Assembly (NCBI GenBank): GCA_903644035.1
Contig: CAHJXG010000349.1
Span: 1-7,919 of the forward strand
Origin: Rhodospirillales bacterium
Lineage (GTDB): Bacteria; Pseudomonadota; Alphaproteobacteria; Acetobacterales; Acetobacteraceae
Direction: 5' to 3'
DNA: 7,919 nt
Shown: positions 1-7,022 of the stretch, one piece after another
How positions within the stretch are numbered: the first letter of the stretch is position 1
Layout: each line of letters opens with the position of its first letter
The notes under the pieces: model-generated
Databases searched by the model: none
What the model was told of the DNA's origin: nothing
The model's input: only the letters and a program-made list of their open reading frames with translations
Made by a program: the position numbers and the translations under genes

Positions 1-8
1 TCGCCGCC

Positions 9-866
9 ATGCCGCCGCGGGACGCCGCGGCCGCCTCCCGCCTGGGCCGCAGCCGGCGGCGGCGGGACCGGGTGATGACCGGGCTTGCGGCCGCCTCGAC
101 GGTGCTGGGCCTGGTGTTCCTGGCCTCCATCCTGTTCACCCTGTTCTGGCGCGGCCTGCAGGCGATGGGGCCGGCCGTTTTCACGGAGGTCACGCGCCCG
201 CCCGGGTCCGGCGGCGGGCTGCTGAACGCCATCGTCGGCACGGTGATCCAGGTCGGGCTGGGCACGGTCATCGGCACGCCCATCGGCATCCTGGTCGGCA
301 CCTACCTGGCCGAGTATGCCCGCGGCTCGCGCCTGGGCGGCGCGGTGCGCTTCGTCTCCGACGTGCTGCTGTCCGCCCCCAGCATCCTGATCGGCCTGTT
401 CGTCTACCAGCTTCTGGTGCTGCCGTTCGGCGGCTTCTCCGGCATCGCGGGCGCCGTGGCGCTGGCCATCATCATCATCCCCATCGTCGTCCGCACCACG
501 GAGGACATGCTGCAGCTCATCCCGAACACGCTGCGGGAAGCGGTGATGGGCCTCGGGTCGCCGAAGTGGAAGATGATCACGCTGATCTGCTACCGCTCCG
601 TCATGTCGGGCCTGATCACCGGCGTGCTGCTCGGCATCGCGCGCATCGCCGGCGAGACGGCGCCGCTGCTGTTCACCTCGCTCGGCAACCTCACCTGGTC
701 GGTGAGCCTGACCCAGGCGATGTCGAGCCTGCCGCTGACGATCTACGCCTATGCCGGGTCGCCTTACGAGGATTGGGTGTCGCTGGCCTGGACCGGCGCG
801 CTTATCATCACCGTGAGCGTCCTATTGCTCAACATCATCGCGCGCATCGTGCTGCGGAAGTCCTGA
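9..866 (+). CDS. pstA: Phosphate ABC transporter permease PstA
   Basis: Inner-membrane permease that, with PstC, forms the channel of the high-affinity PstSCAB phosphate importer. The 285-residue product has an Arg-rich cytosolic N-terminus (RSRRRRDR near residues 14-21) and about six hydrophobic segments (roughly 24-47, 71-99, 115-138, 144-162, 197-223, 258-280), as in MetI-type permeases. The cytosolic coupling loop EAVMGLG (E177, A178, G183) matches the EAA-x3-G motif that docks on the ATPase. [11 protein letters not shown] (from about residue 213) is a PstA hallmark. pstB begins 7 bases after its stop. Length is normal for the family. The ATG at 9 is the first in the window, but the frame is open to the left edge, so the true start could lie further upstream. 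PstC is the related alternative, but the IAGETAPL segment and the position just before pstB favour PstA. Confidence 0.95.
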   Translation: MPPRDAAAASRLGRSRRRRDRVMTGLAAASTVLGLVFLASILFTLFWRGLQAMGPAVFTEVTRPPGSGGGLLNAIVGTVIQVGLGTVIGTPIGILVGTYLAEYARGSRLGGAVRFVSDVLLSAPSILIGLFVYQLLVLPFGGFSGIAGAVALAIIIIPIVVRTTEDMLQLIPNTLREAVMGLGSPKWKMITLICYRSVMSGLITGVLLGIARIAGETAPLLFTSLGNLTWSVSLTQAMSSLPLTIYAYAGSPYEDWVSLAWTGALIITVSVLLLNIIARIVLRKS

Positions 867-873
867 GGGTCCC

Positions 874-1722
874 ATGAGCGAGACAGCCAATAGCCTGCCG
901 ATGCCCGCCAGGGCCGGCCATCCCGCACCGGGCATGGGCGCCATGGCCGCACGGTCCGGCGCCCTCAACCCGGCGCGGATCGCCATACGCGGCCTCGACT
1001 TCTACTACGGGACCAACCAGTCGTTGAAGAAGATCAACCTCGACCTGCCGGCCCAGCAGGTCACCGGGATGATCGGCCCCAGCGGCTGCGGCAAGTCCAC
1101 CCTGCTCCGCGTGCTGAACCGCATGTACAGCCTGTATCCCGGGCAGCGCGCCGAGGGCGAGGTGCTGATGGACGGGCAGAACCTGATCGCGCCCGAGATG
1201 GACACGAACGCGCTGCGCTCCCGCATCGGCATGGTGTTCCAGAAGCCGACGCCGTTCCCGATGTCGGTCTACGACAACATCGCCTTTGGCGTGAAGCTGC
1301 ACGAGCAGCTGTCCAAGTCCGCCATGGAGGAGCGCGTCGAGTGGTCGCTGACCCGGGCCGCGCTGTGGGGCGAGGTGAAGGACCGGCTGTCCGGCTCGGC
1401 CATGGGCCTCTCGGGCGGGCAGCAGCAGCGCCTGTGCATCGCCCGCACCATCGCCGTGCGGCCCGAGGTCATCCTGCTCGACGAGCCGACCAGCGCGCTC
1501 GACCCCATCAGCACGCTCAAGGTCGAGGAGCTGATCGACGAGCTGAAGCGCGACTTCACCATCGCCATCGTCACGCACAACATGCAGCAGGCGGCGCGCT
1601 GTGCCGACCAGGTGGCGTTCTTCTACCTGGGCGAGATGGTCGAGGTGGCGCCGGCCGCGCAGCTGTTCACCGCGCCCAAGCAGAAGCGCACGCAGGAATA
1701 CATCACCGGCCGGTTCGGCTGA
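874..1722 (+). CDS. pstB: Phosphate ABC transporter ATP-binding protein PstB
   Basis: Cytosolic ATPase subunit that powers phosphate import through PstA/PstC. The 282-residue product carries a full ABC signature set: Walker [10 protein letters not shown] (68-76), Q-loop in [12 protein letters not shown], signature LSGGQ (179-183), Walker [13 protein letters not shown] with D203 and catalytic E204, and switch His H235 in [15 protein letters not shown] and the ending EYITGRFG are characteristic of PstB rather than other ABC ATPases. GAGGG at 865-869, overlapping the pstA stop, is a ribosome-binding site 4 bases before the ATG. About 30 low-complexity residues ([15 protein letters not shown]...) precede the core, which starts near [13 protein letters not shown]. 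Internal ATGs at 901 and 934 are possible alternative starts, but the SD placement favours 874. All catalytic residues are present, so it looks functional. Confidence 0.97.
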   Translation: MSETANSLPMPARAGHPAPGMGAMAARSGALNPARIAIRGLDFYYGTNQSLKKINLDLPAQQVTGMIGPSGCGKSTLLRVLNRMYSLYPGQRAEGEVLMDGQNLIAPEMDTNALRSRIGMVFQKPTPFPMSVYDNIAFGVKLHEQLSKSAMEERVEWSLTRAALWGEVKDRLSGSAMGLSGGQQQRLCIARTIAVRPEVILLDEPTSALDPISTLKVEELIDELKRDFTIAIVTHNMQQAARCADQVAFFYLGEMVEVAPAAQLFTAPKQKRTQEYITGRFG

Positions 1723-1736
1723 AGGGAGCCAGCACA

Positions 1737-2468
1737 ATGTCCGAGGCCCAGCACATCGTCAAAAGCTACGGCCAGGAACTGCAGCTCCTGCGCGGCCTGA
1801 TGACCGCGATGGGCGGCATGGTGGAGAGCCAGGTGGCGCTCGCCACCGACGCCATCCTGCACCAGGACGCGGACACGGCCACCCGGGCGGTCGAACTCGA
1901 CCTCCAGGTCGACCAGCAGGAGCGGGAGGCCGAGCAGCTCGTCATCCGCCTGCTGGCGCTGCGCCAGCCGATGGCCGACGACCTGCGCCAGGTCGTCGGC
2001 GCCATGAAGATCACCGCGGCGATGGAGCGGATCGGCGACTACGCCAAGAACATCGCCCGGCGCAGCATCGTGCTGGGCCAGTACCGCCTGCCGTTCAGCC
2101 TCGCCGGCGTCGCCAACATGTCGCGCCTGGTGCAGGAGAACCTCAAGCTCGTCATCGACGCCATCGGCGAGAACGACGCCGACAAGGCCAATCAGGTGTG
2201 GCAGGCGGACCTCGCGATCGACGAGATCTACAACTCGATCTTCCGCGAGCTGGTCACCTACATGATGGAGGACGCGCGCAACATCACGCCCTGCACGCAT
2301 CTGCTGTTCATCGCCAAGAACCTGGAGCGGATCGGCGACCACGCCACCAACATCGCCGAGCACGTGCACTATGCCGTCACCGGCGAGGCGCTCAGGGAGG
2401 ATCGGCCGAAGGGCGACGCGTCGGCCTACGCCGTCGTCCGCCTGCCTAACGACGCGGCCCCTCGCTGA
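1737..2468 (+). CDS. phoU: Phosphate signalling complex accessory protein PhoU
   Basis: Cytosolic protein that links Pst transporter state to the PhoR/PhoB two-component system and restrains phosphate uptake and Pho signalling when phosphate is plentiful. The 243-residue product is mostly helical and contains the two family repeats, each with the metal-binding motif: ERIGDYAKNIA starting at E97 and ERIGDHATNIAEH starting at E197. The two-lobed architecture and length fit PhoU. The start at 1737 is supported by a strong Shine-Dalgarno, AAGGGAG at 1722-1728, 8 bases upstream, and by the protein beginning in the typical way (MSEAQHIVKSYGQEL). The open frame extends upstream through pstB in another frame, but that part is not PhoU-like. 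Its TGA overlaps the phoB ATG by one base. The last ~20 residues (REDRPKGDASAYAVVRLP) are a variable tail. Confidence 0.96.
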   Translation: MSEAQHIVKSYGQELQLLRGLMTAMGGMVESQVALATDAILHQDADTATRAVELDLQVDQQEREAEQLVIRLLALRQPMADDLRQVVGAMKITAAMERIGDYAKNIARRSIVLGQYRLPFSLAGVANMSRLVQENLKLVIDAIGENDADKANQVWQADLAIDEIYNSIFRELVTYMMEDARNITPCTHLLFIAKNLERIGDHATNIAEHVHYAVTGEALREDRPKGDASAYAVVRLPNDAAPR

Positions 2469-3184
2469 TGCTGCCCGCGCCCGCCAGCCTGTCCAAGCCC
2501 TACGTCCTGGTGGTGGAGGACGAGGCGGCGCTGGCGACCATGCTGCGCTACAACCTGGAGAAGCAGGGCTTCCGCGTCGAGGAGGCCGGCGATGGCCAGG
2601 AGGCGCTGACCCGGATCTCGGAGGGCACGCCCGACATCGTGCTGCTGGACTGGATGCTGCCGGTCCTGTCGGGCATCGAGGTGTGCCGGCAGATCCGCCG
2701 CCGCCCGGCCACCCGCGACCTGCCGGTCATCATGGTGACGGCGCGGACGGAGGATCAGGACGCGGTGCGCGGCCTCAACACCGGGGCCGACGACTACATC
2801 ACCAAGCCCTTCAACATGGAGGCGCTGCTGGCCCGGATGCGGGCCTTGCTGCGGCGCGCCGGGGCGGTGCCGGTGCGCGGCCAGCACGTGTTCCACGACA
2901 TCACCATGGACCTCAGCGCCCACCGGGTGCACCGCAACGGCCGGGCGATCCACCTGGGACCCACCGAGTTCCGGCTGCTGGAGTTCCTGATGCAGCATCC
3001 GCGCCGGGTGTTCTCGCGGGAGGAGCTGCTGAACTCGGTCTGGGGGCCAGATATCCACGTCGAGCCGCGCACGGTGGATGTGCACATCCGCCGCCTGCGC
3101 AAGAGCATCAACGGCGAGGGCGAGCTTGACGTGGTGCGCACCGTGCGCGCCGCCGGATACGCGCTGGACACCGAGCAGATCTGA
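2468..3184 (+). CDS. phoB: Phosphate regulon response regulator PhoB (OmpR family)
   Basis: DNA-binding response regulator that activates Pho-regulon promoters after phosphorylation by PhoR. The 238-residue product has an N-terminal receiver domain (about 11-130) with acidic pocket E17/D18, phospho-acceptor D61 in LLDWMLP, switch T91 and K113 in ITKPF. A C-terminal winged helix follows (about 140-235) with LGPTEFRLLEFLMQHPRRVFSR-type residues, the recognition-helix region VEPRTVDVHIRRLRKS and the wing RAAGYAL. LDWMLP, the LGPTEFRLL stretch and the position after phoU identify PhoB among OmpR-family regulators. The ATG shares its A with the phoU stop (TGATG), implying translational coupling. 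No phoR follows. In many alphaproteobacteria phoR lies upstream of the pst genes, which may be the case here. Domain content is complete and no key residue is missing. Confidence 0.95.
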   Translation: MLPAPASLSKPYVLVVEDEAALATMLRYNLEKQGFRVEEAGDGQEALTRISEGTPDIVLLDWMLPVLSGIEVCRQIRRRPATRDLPVIMVTARTEDQDAVRGLNTGADDYITKPFNMEALLARMRALLRRAGAVPVRGQHVFHDITMDLSAHRVHRNGRAIHLGPTEFRLLEFLMQHPRRVFSREELLNSVWGPDIHVEPRTVDVHIRRLRKSINGEGELDVVRTVRAAGYALDTEQI

Positions 3185-3230
3185 GCGCCTGCGCCGTCGC
3201 CGGTCTTCCGTAGGAAACTGCGCGACCCTG

Positions 3231-3248
3231 TTGTCATCGTCGCGGCAT
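3231..3248 (+). promoter_or_regulatory. Weak Pho-box-like direct repeat (candidate)
   Basis: TTGTCAT, 4 bases, GCGGCAT matches the Pho-box layout of two 7-base CTGTCAT units spaced by 4 bases at 10 of 14 positions (6/7 and 4/7). It lies 47 bases downstream of phoB and upstream of the dehydratase gene. No convincing -10 element follows it. The match is modest and could be chance. Confidence 0.2.
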
Positions 3249-3285
3249 GGTGTGACCCTGGGTGCCGGCACTCGACGGGGCGGCG

Positions 3286-4251
3286 ATGAACGATCAGGCG
3301 GATGCAACCCTCACCCTCGGCGACGTGCGCCGCGCCGCTGCGGAGATCAGCGGACGGGTGCGCCGCACCCCCCTGCTGGAGGCGAGGCCGGCGCGCGGCC
3401 ATGCCGAGGTCGCGGCCCAGCTTGTGCTGAAGCTCGAGTCGCTGCAGGTCACCGGCTCCTTCAAGGCAAGGGGGGCCTGCAGCAAGCTCGCGGCCCTGCC
3501 GCCCGCGGCGCTGGCACGGGGCGTGGTCACCGCGTCCGGGGGCAATCACGGCCTGGCGGTGGCCTATGCCGGGTGGATCGCCGGGGTGCCCGCCACGATC
3601 TACCTGCCCTTCACCGTGCCCGACGCGAAGCGGCGCAAGCTGCGGGCCTGGGGCGCCGAGGTGGTGGTCGAGGGGGAGGCCTGGGACGACAGCAACGCGG
3701 CGGCGCTGCGCCACGCCGCGCGGCACGACATGGCCTATGTCCATCCCTTCGCCGACCCGCTGGTGATCGCCGGGCAGGGGACGGTTGCAACCGAAATCCT
3801 CGACGACGCGCCGGAAGTGGACACGCTGCTCGTCGCCATCGGCGGCGGCGGGTTGATCAGCGGCATCGCTGTCGCCGCCCGCGCCATGAAGCCCGGCATC
3901 CGCATCGTCGGCGTCGAGCCGGAGGGCGCCCCCACCCTGCTGCGCAGCCTGGAGGCCGGGCGCCCGGCGGTGCTGGACCGCATCGACACCGTCGCCGGCA
4001 CCCTGGCGCCGCGCAGCACCGACCCGCTCAACTTCGGCATCATCCAGCGCCACGTCGAGCGCGTCGTGCTGGTCTCAGACCCGGCGATGCAGCAGGCGGC
4101 CGCCTGGCTCTGGTTCGAGCACGGCGTGGCGTCGGAGCTGAGCGGCGCGGCCGCCGTGGCCGCCCTGCTCACGGGGGCCTACCGGCCGCAGCCGGGCGAG
4201 CGGGTGTGCGCCGTGGTCTGCGGCGCCGGCACCGACGGCATGGCGGGCTGA
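3286..4251 (+). CDS. Threonine/serine dehydratase-like PLP enzyme (fold type II)
   Basis: Predicted cytosolic PLP enzyme that would deaminate L-threonine and/or L-serine to 2-oxobutyrate or pyruvate plus ammonia. The 321-residue product has the Schiff-base lysine K60 in TGSFKARGA, the substrate/cofactor loop SGGNHG (84-89) and the PLP-phosphate loop GGGGL (186-190). A C-terminal Cys (C312, in CGAGTDG) sits where the family usually has the Ser/Thr/Cys that contacts the pyridine nitrogen. There is no ACT regulatory domain, so it resembles short catabolic dehydratases rather than allosteric IlvA. The second position of the SxGN loop is Gly, where serine racemases carry a catalytic Ser, so racemase activity is less likely (inference). 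Threo-3-hydroxyaspartate dehydratase is another possibility. An in-frame GTG at 3262 just after a TGA (3253-3255) would add 8 residues. ATG 3286 is preferred because the protein then starts like its relatives and a G-rich stretch precedes it. Confidence 0.82.
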   Translation: MNDQADATLTLGDVRRAAAEISGRVRRTPLLEARPARGHAEVAAQLVLKLESLQVTGSFKARGACSKLAALPPAALARGVVTASGGNHGLAVAYAGWIAGVPATIYLPFTVPDAKRRKLRAWGAEVVVEGEAWDDSNAAALRHAARHDMAYVHPFADPLVIAGQGTVATEILDDAPEVDTLLVAIGGGGLISGIAVAARAMKPGIRIVGVEPEGAPTLLRSLEAGRPAVLDRIDTVAGTLAPRSTDPLNFGIIQRHVERVVLVSDPAMQQAAAWLWFEHGVASELSGAAAVAALLTGAYRPQPGERVCAVVCGAGTDGMAG

Positions 4252-4293
4252 TCCACCGGACATCATGATTTGTCAGGCAGCGCGTTAACCCTA

Positions 4294-4321
4294 TTGAACA
4301 TCCAAACCCCCTCGATATTAT
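4294..4321 (+). promoter_or_regulatory. Sigma-70-type promoter for the PAS kinase gene
   Basis: TTGAAC (4294-4299), a 16-base spacer and TATTAT (4316-4321) form a good housekeeping-type promoter. It lies in an AT-rich island, about 41% G+C over 4261-4340 by hand count, whereas neighbouring coding DNA is near 70%. Transcription would begin about 4328, leaving a ~29-base leader before the ATG at 4357. A poorer overlapping candidate is TTGTCA (4270-4275) with TATTGA (4292-4297). Confidence 0.65.
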
Positions 4322-4341
4322 CACAACAAATTGATTGTGAT
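4320..4341. promoter_or_regulatory. Perfect inverted repeat over the predicted transcription start (candidate operator)
   Basis: ATCACAA, 8 bases, TTGTGAT: both 7-base arms are exact reverse complements, and the central AATT is also symmetric. The centre lies at about 4330, near +2 of the predicted transcript, and the left arm overlaps the -10 box. That placement suits a repressor or autoregulator site. The arm order is the reverse of the CRP/FNR TGTGA-N6-TCACA layout, so the binding protein cannot be named. Confidence 0.5.
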
Positions 4342-4356
4342 GGCCGTGAGGGCGTG

Positions 4357-5562
4357 ATGACCAGCCTGCTTTTCAGGACAGCCACGTCCCTTGCCACGAG
4401 GGAGGAGAGACGGCGGGATGCCGACGTGCCGTGCGAGATGGCCGGGTGCGCGTGGGAGCGCGACCGCACCTGGCGCAACTCGCAGGACCTGCTTCTGATT
4501 TGCGACCTGCAGGGGATCATCCGCGCGGCCAACCCGGCCTGGACCCGTATCCTGGGCTGGCAGCCCGCCGACCTCCTGGGGCGGAACCATCTCGACTTCG
4601 TCGATCCCGACAGCCGCGGCGTGAGCCTGGCCGACAGCCCGCCGCATCACGAGAGCCGCATGAGGCACAAGGACGGCTCCACCCGCTGGGTCGCCTGGAC
4701 GGCCTCGCCCGACGAGGGGATGATCTACGCCAGCGGGCGGCACATCACGGCGGAGAGGGAGGCGGCCCAGGCGCTGGCGCAGGCGGAGGAGCAGCTGCGG
4801 CAGTCGCAGAAGATGCAGGCGGTCGGCCAGCTGACCGGCGGCATCGCGCATGACTTCAACAACCTCCTGGCAGGGATCATCGGCAACCTTGAGCTGATGC
4901 AGCGCCGGATCGCCGCCGGGCGGCTGGACGGGCTGGACCGCTACGCGACGATGGCCGTGGAGTCGGCCGAGCGTGCGGCGGCGCTCACGCAGCGCCTGCT
5001 GGCGTTCGCGCGCAGCCAGCCGCTCGATCCCAGGCGGGTCGAGGCGAACCGGCTGCTGTCCGGAATGGAGGATTTGCTTCGGCGAACCTTGGGACCGGCG
5101 CTCAGCCTGGAGCTGCGGCTGGCCGCCACGCTCTGGCCCACGCTGTGCGATCCCAACCAGCTTGAGAACGCCGTCCTGAACCTTGCGATCAACGCGCGCG
5201 ACGCCATGCCGATGGGCGGGCGGCTTGTGGTCGAGACCGCGAACGTCCAGCTCGAAGCCGCATACGCCGAAGCGCAGGACGGCGTACAGGCCGGCCCGTA
5301 TGTCGTCATCTCCGTGACGGACACCGGCTCCGGCATGGGTCCGGAGGTGATCGCCAGGGCCTTCGACCCGTTCTTCACCACGAAGCCGACCGGCCAGGGC
5401 ACCGGGTTGGGCCTCTCGATGCTGTATGGCTTCGTCAAGCAGTCCGGGGGTCATGTGCGGGTCGCGTCGGAGCCTGGCCTCGGCACGACGTTCAAGATCT
5501 ACCTGCCCCGCTGCCAGGGCGAGCGGGAGTGTGGCGCTTCGGGAAGCGGCCTGCCTGGCTGA
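4357..5562 (+). CDS. Soluble PAS-domain sensor histidine kinase
   Basis: Predicted cytosolic sensor kinase that autophosphorylates on His and passes phosphate to an unidentified response regulator. The 401-residue product has a PAS domain (about 37-125, NSQDLLLICDLQGIIRAANP onward), a linker coiled coil (about 131-155), a HisKA dimerisation/H-box with H165 in GGIAHDFNNLL, and a HATPase domain. The HATPase has N-box N279 (NLAINARDAM), G1 box D322 (DTGSGMG), the F-box FDPFFTTK and G2 box from G348 (GTGLGLS). No membrane segments and no C-terminal receiver are present; the last ~15 residues are Gly/Ser-rich. The same frame is open back to a TTG at 4270, but a promoter lies inside that stretch, so ATG 4357 is chosen, with GAGGG at 4348-4352 as a weak ribosome-binding site. 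It is not PhoR, which is membrane-bound with a different H-box context. No regulator gene is adjacent, so it is an orphan kinase. Confidence 0.9.
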   Translation: MTSLLFRTATSLATREERRRDADVPCEMAGCAWERDRTWRNSQDLLLICDLQGIIRAANPAWTRILGWQPADLLGRNHLDFVDPDSRGVSLADSPPHHESRMRHKDGSTRWVAWTASPDEGMIYASGRHITAEREAAQALAQAEEQLRQSQKMQAVGQLTGGIAHDFNNLLAGIIGNLELMQRRIAAGRLDGLDRYATMAVESAERAAALTQRLLAFARSQPLDPRRVEANRLLSGMEDLLRRTLGPALSLELRLAATLWPTLCDPNQLENAVLNLAINARDAMPMGGRLVVETANVQLEAAYAEAQDGVQAGPYVVISVTDTGSGMGPEVIARAFDPFFTTKPTGQGTGLGLSMLYGFVKQSGGHVRVASEPGLGTTFKIYLPRCQGERECGASGSGLPG

Positions 5563-5658
5563 ACGGGCGCACTTTCCCCTGGCACATGGGGCCCCCTGCC
5601 CTCTCCCGGACGATCCGTGCCATGATCCCGGCAGAACCGCCGGCTGGGACCGAACGCC

Positions 5659-6978
5659 ATGGACACCGCCCTTCCCAACAGCACCCTCGACGCCGCCCTG
5701 GCCGAGGCACGGGAGCGTTACGCCGCCGCCAACCCGGCGAGCCTCGCCGCCCATCAGGATGCCCTGGCGTCCATGCCCGGCGGCAACACGCGCAGCGTGC
5801 TGTTCCACACGCCGTACCCGCTGGCGATGGCGCGCGGGCAGGGCTGCCGCCTGTGGGACGTGGATGGGCACGGCTACGTGGACCTGCTGGGCGAGTATAC
5901 CGCCGGGCTGTATGGGCACAGCCACCCGGTGATCCGCGCCGCGCTCGACGCGGCGCTGGACCGCGGCTGGAACCTGGGCGCGCACGGCACGGCGGAGGGG
6001 CGGCTCGCCCGGCTGATCGTGGAGCGGTTCCCGGGCATCGACCTGGTGCGCTTCACCAACTCCGGCACCGAGGCGAACCTGATGGCCGTCGCCACCGCCG
6101 TCGCCGTGACCGGGCGGCCGAGGGTGCTGGTGTTCGACGGCGGCTACCACGGCGGCATCCTGTACTTCGGCGGCGGCGGCATCCCGATCAATGCGCCGCA
6201 CCAATGGGTGCTGGGCCAGTACAACGACGCGGACGGGGCCGTCGCCCTGGCCCGCGCGCATGCCGGTCAGCTCGCCTGCATCCTGGTCGAGCCGATGCTG
6301 GGCAGCGGCGGCTGCATCCCGGGCGAGCGCGGCTTCCTGCAGGCCCTGCGCGACGTGGCGACGGAGACCGGCGCCCTGCTGATCTTCGACGAGGTGATGA
6401 CCAGCCGCATGTCGGCGGGCGGGCAGCAGGCGCGGCTCGGGATCACGCCGGACCTGACCACGCTCGGCAAATACATCGGCGGCGGTATGAGCTTCGGCGC
6501 GTTCGGCGGACGGCACGACATCATGGATCGCTACGACCCGCGCCGCGCCGACGCGCTGCCGCACGCGGGCACCTTCAACAACAACGTGCTGACGATGGCG
6601 GCGGGCGTCGCCGGGTTGACCGAGGTCTTCACGGCCGATGCCGCCGACGCGCTGTTCGCCCGGGGCGAGGCGTTGCGCACGCGGCTGGACGCGCTGTCGC
6701 CCGCGATGCAGTGGATCGGGATCGGCTCCCTGATGACGGCGCACTTCCATTCGCGCCTCGGCCGGGGCACGGTCCGCAGCCCGGCCGATATCGCCGGCGC
6801 CGACCCTGGCCTGCGGGAGCTGTTCCACCTCGACATGCTGGAGCGCGGCTTCTACCTGGCGCGCCGGGGCATGGTGGCGCTCAGCCTGGAGGTCGGCACG
6901 GCGGAGCTGGACGGCTTCGCCGCCGCGGTCGCCGAGTTCCTCGACAGCCGCGCCCGCCTGCTGGCCGACCCGAGGTGA
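5659..6978 (+). CDS. Class III aminotransferase, beta-phenylalanine/beta-amino-acid aminotransferase-like
   Basis: PLP-dependent fold-type-I transaminase of the group that includes glutamate-1-semialdehyde aminomutase. The 439-residue product has the phosphate-binding NSGTEAN (134-140), cofactor-N1 D244 in FDEVMTSR, Schiff-base K271 in TLGKYIGGGMSFGAFGG, and the conserved HAGTFNNN loop (302-309). From memory it aligns almost end to end with Variovorax beta-phenylalanine aminotransferase. Shared features are the ANPAS start, PGxNxRSVLF with carboxylate-binding Arg (here R45), EYTAGLYGHS, and a C-terminal Arg (R403) near the site that binds the acceptor carboxylate. It lacks the standard GSA-aminomutase N-terminal pattern, so a role in haem synthesis is unlikely. 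The exact substrate is inferred; other beta- or aromatic amino acids are possible. ATG 5659 has GGGA 9 bases upstream. The 96-base gap before it shows no clear promoter, so it might be read through from the kinase gene. Confidence 0.85.
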   Translation: MDTALPNSTLDAALAEARERYAAANPASLAAHQDALASMPGGNTRSVLFHTPYPLAMARGQGCRLWDVDGHGYVDLLGEYTAGLYGHSHPVIRAALDAALDRGWNLGAHGTAEGRLARLIVERFPGIDLVRFTNSGTEANLMAVATAVAVTGRPRVLVFDGGYHGGILYFGGGGIPINAPHQWVLGQYNDADGAVALARAHAGQLACILVEPMLGSGGCIPGERGFLQALRDVATETGALLIFDEVMTSRMSAGGQQARLGITPDLTTLGKYIGGGMSFGAFGGRHDIMDRYDPRRADALPHAGTFNNNVLTMAAGVAGLTEVFTADAADALFARGEALRTRLDALSPAMQWIGIGSLMTAHFHSRLGRGTVRSPADIAGADPGLRELFHLDMLERGFYLARRGMVALSLEVGTAELDGFAAAVAEFLDSRARLLADPR

Positions 6979-6994
6979 CGGGGCCTGTGGCGCC

Positions 6995-7010
6995 GGGGTG
7001 AGGACGCCCC
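6995..7010 (+). other. Small intercistronic hairpin
   Basis: GGGGTG, loop AGGA, CGCCCC can form a 6-bp stem with one G-U pair in the 44-base gap between the aminotransferase stop and the photolyase-like start. No T-run follows, so it is not a classic intrinsic terminator. It might stabilise or attenuate a shared transcript, or be chance in G+C-rich DNA. Confidence 0.25.
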
Positions 7011-7022
7011 ACATAGGTCGCC

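Noticed and set aside
1341..1736. Open frame running from inside pstB into phoU, which could suggest a longer PhoU
   Set aside because: The upstream part is an Ala/Arg/Gly-rich shadow of pstB. The ATG at 1737 has a strong AAGGGAG and gives a normal-length PhoU.
3262..3285. GTG start at 3262 for the dehydratase, overlapping the 10-base palindrome GTGCCGGCAC
   Set aside because: It adds only 8 residues of no family character with no clear Shine-Dalgarno. The palindrome is short and G+C-rich, so chance is likely.
3078..4268. 396-codon plus-strand frame overlapping phoB and the dehydratase
   Set aside because: It is a frame-shifted shadow rich in Arg/Ala/Gly; both genes it overlaps have clear family motifs in their own frames.
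4285..4299. Possible CtrA-type site (TTAA-N7-TTAA) near the kinase promoter
   Set aside because: Only the first TTAA half is present; the second half reads GAAC, so the motif is not met.
4270..4356. TTG start at 4270 extending the PAS kinase by 29 residues
   Set aside because: The stretch is AT-rich, contains a good promoter and the dyad, and encodes no PAS-like sequence. ATG 4357 has a plausible ribosome-binding site.
5563..5658. Search for a terminator or promoter in the gap between kinase and aminotransferase
   Set aside because: Only a weak CCCC/GGGG pairing (5576-5591) was found, with no T-run and no convincing -35/-10 pair.
4321..7014. Very long minus-strand open frame (897 codons) antisense to the kinase and aminotransferase genes
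   Set aside because: It lies opposite two well-supported genes, its translation is dominated by Arg/Ala/Gly/Gln/His without recognisable domains, and long stop-free antisense frames are expected in DNA this rich in G+C.
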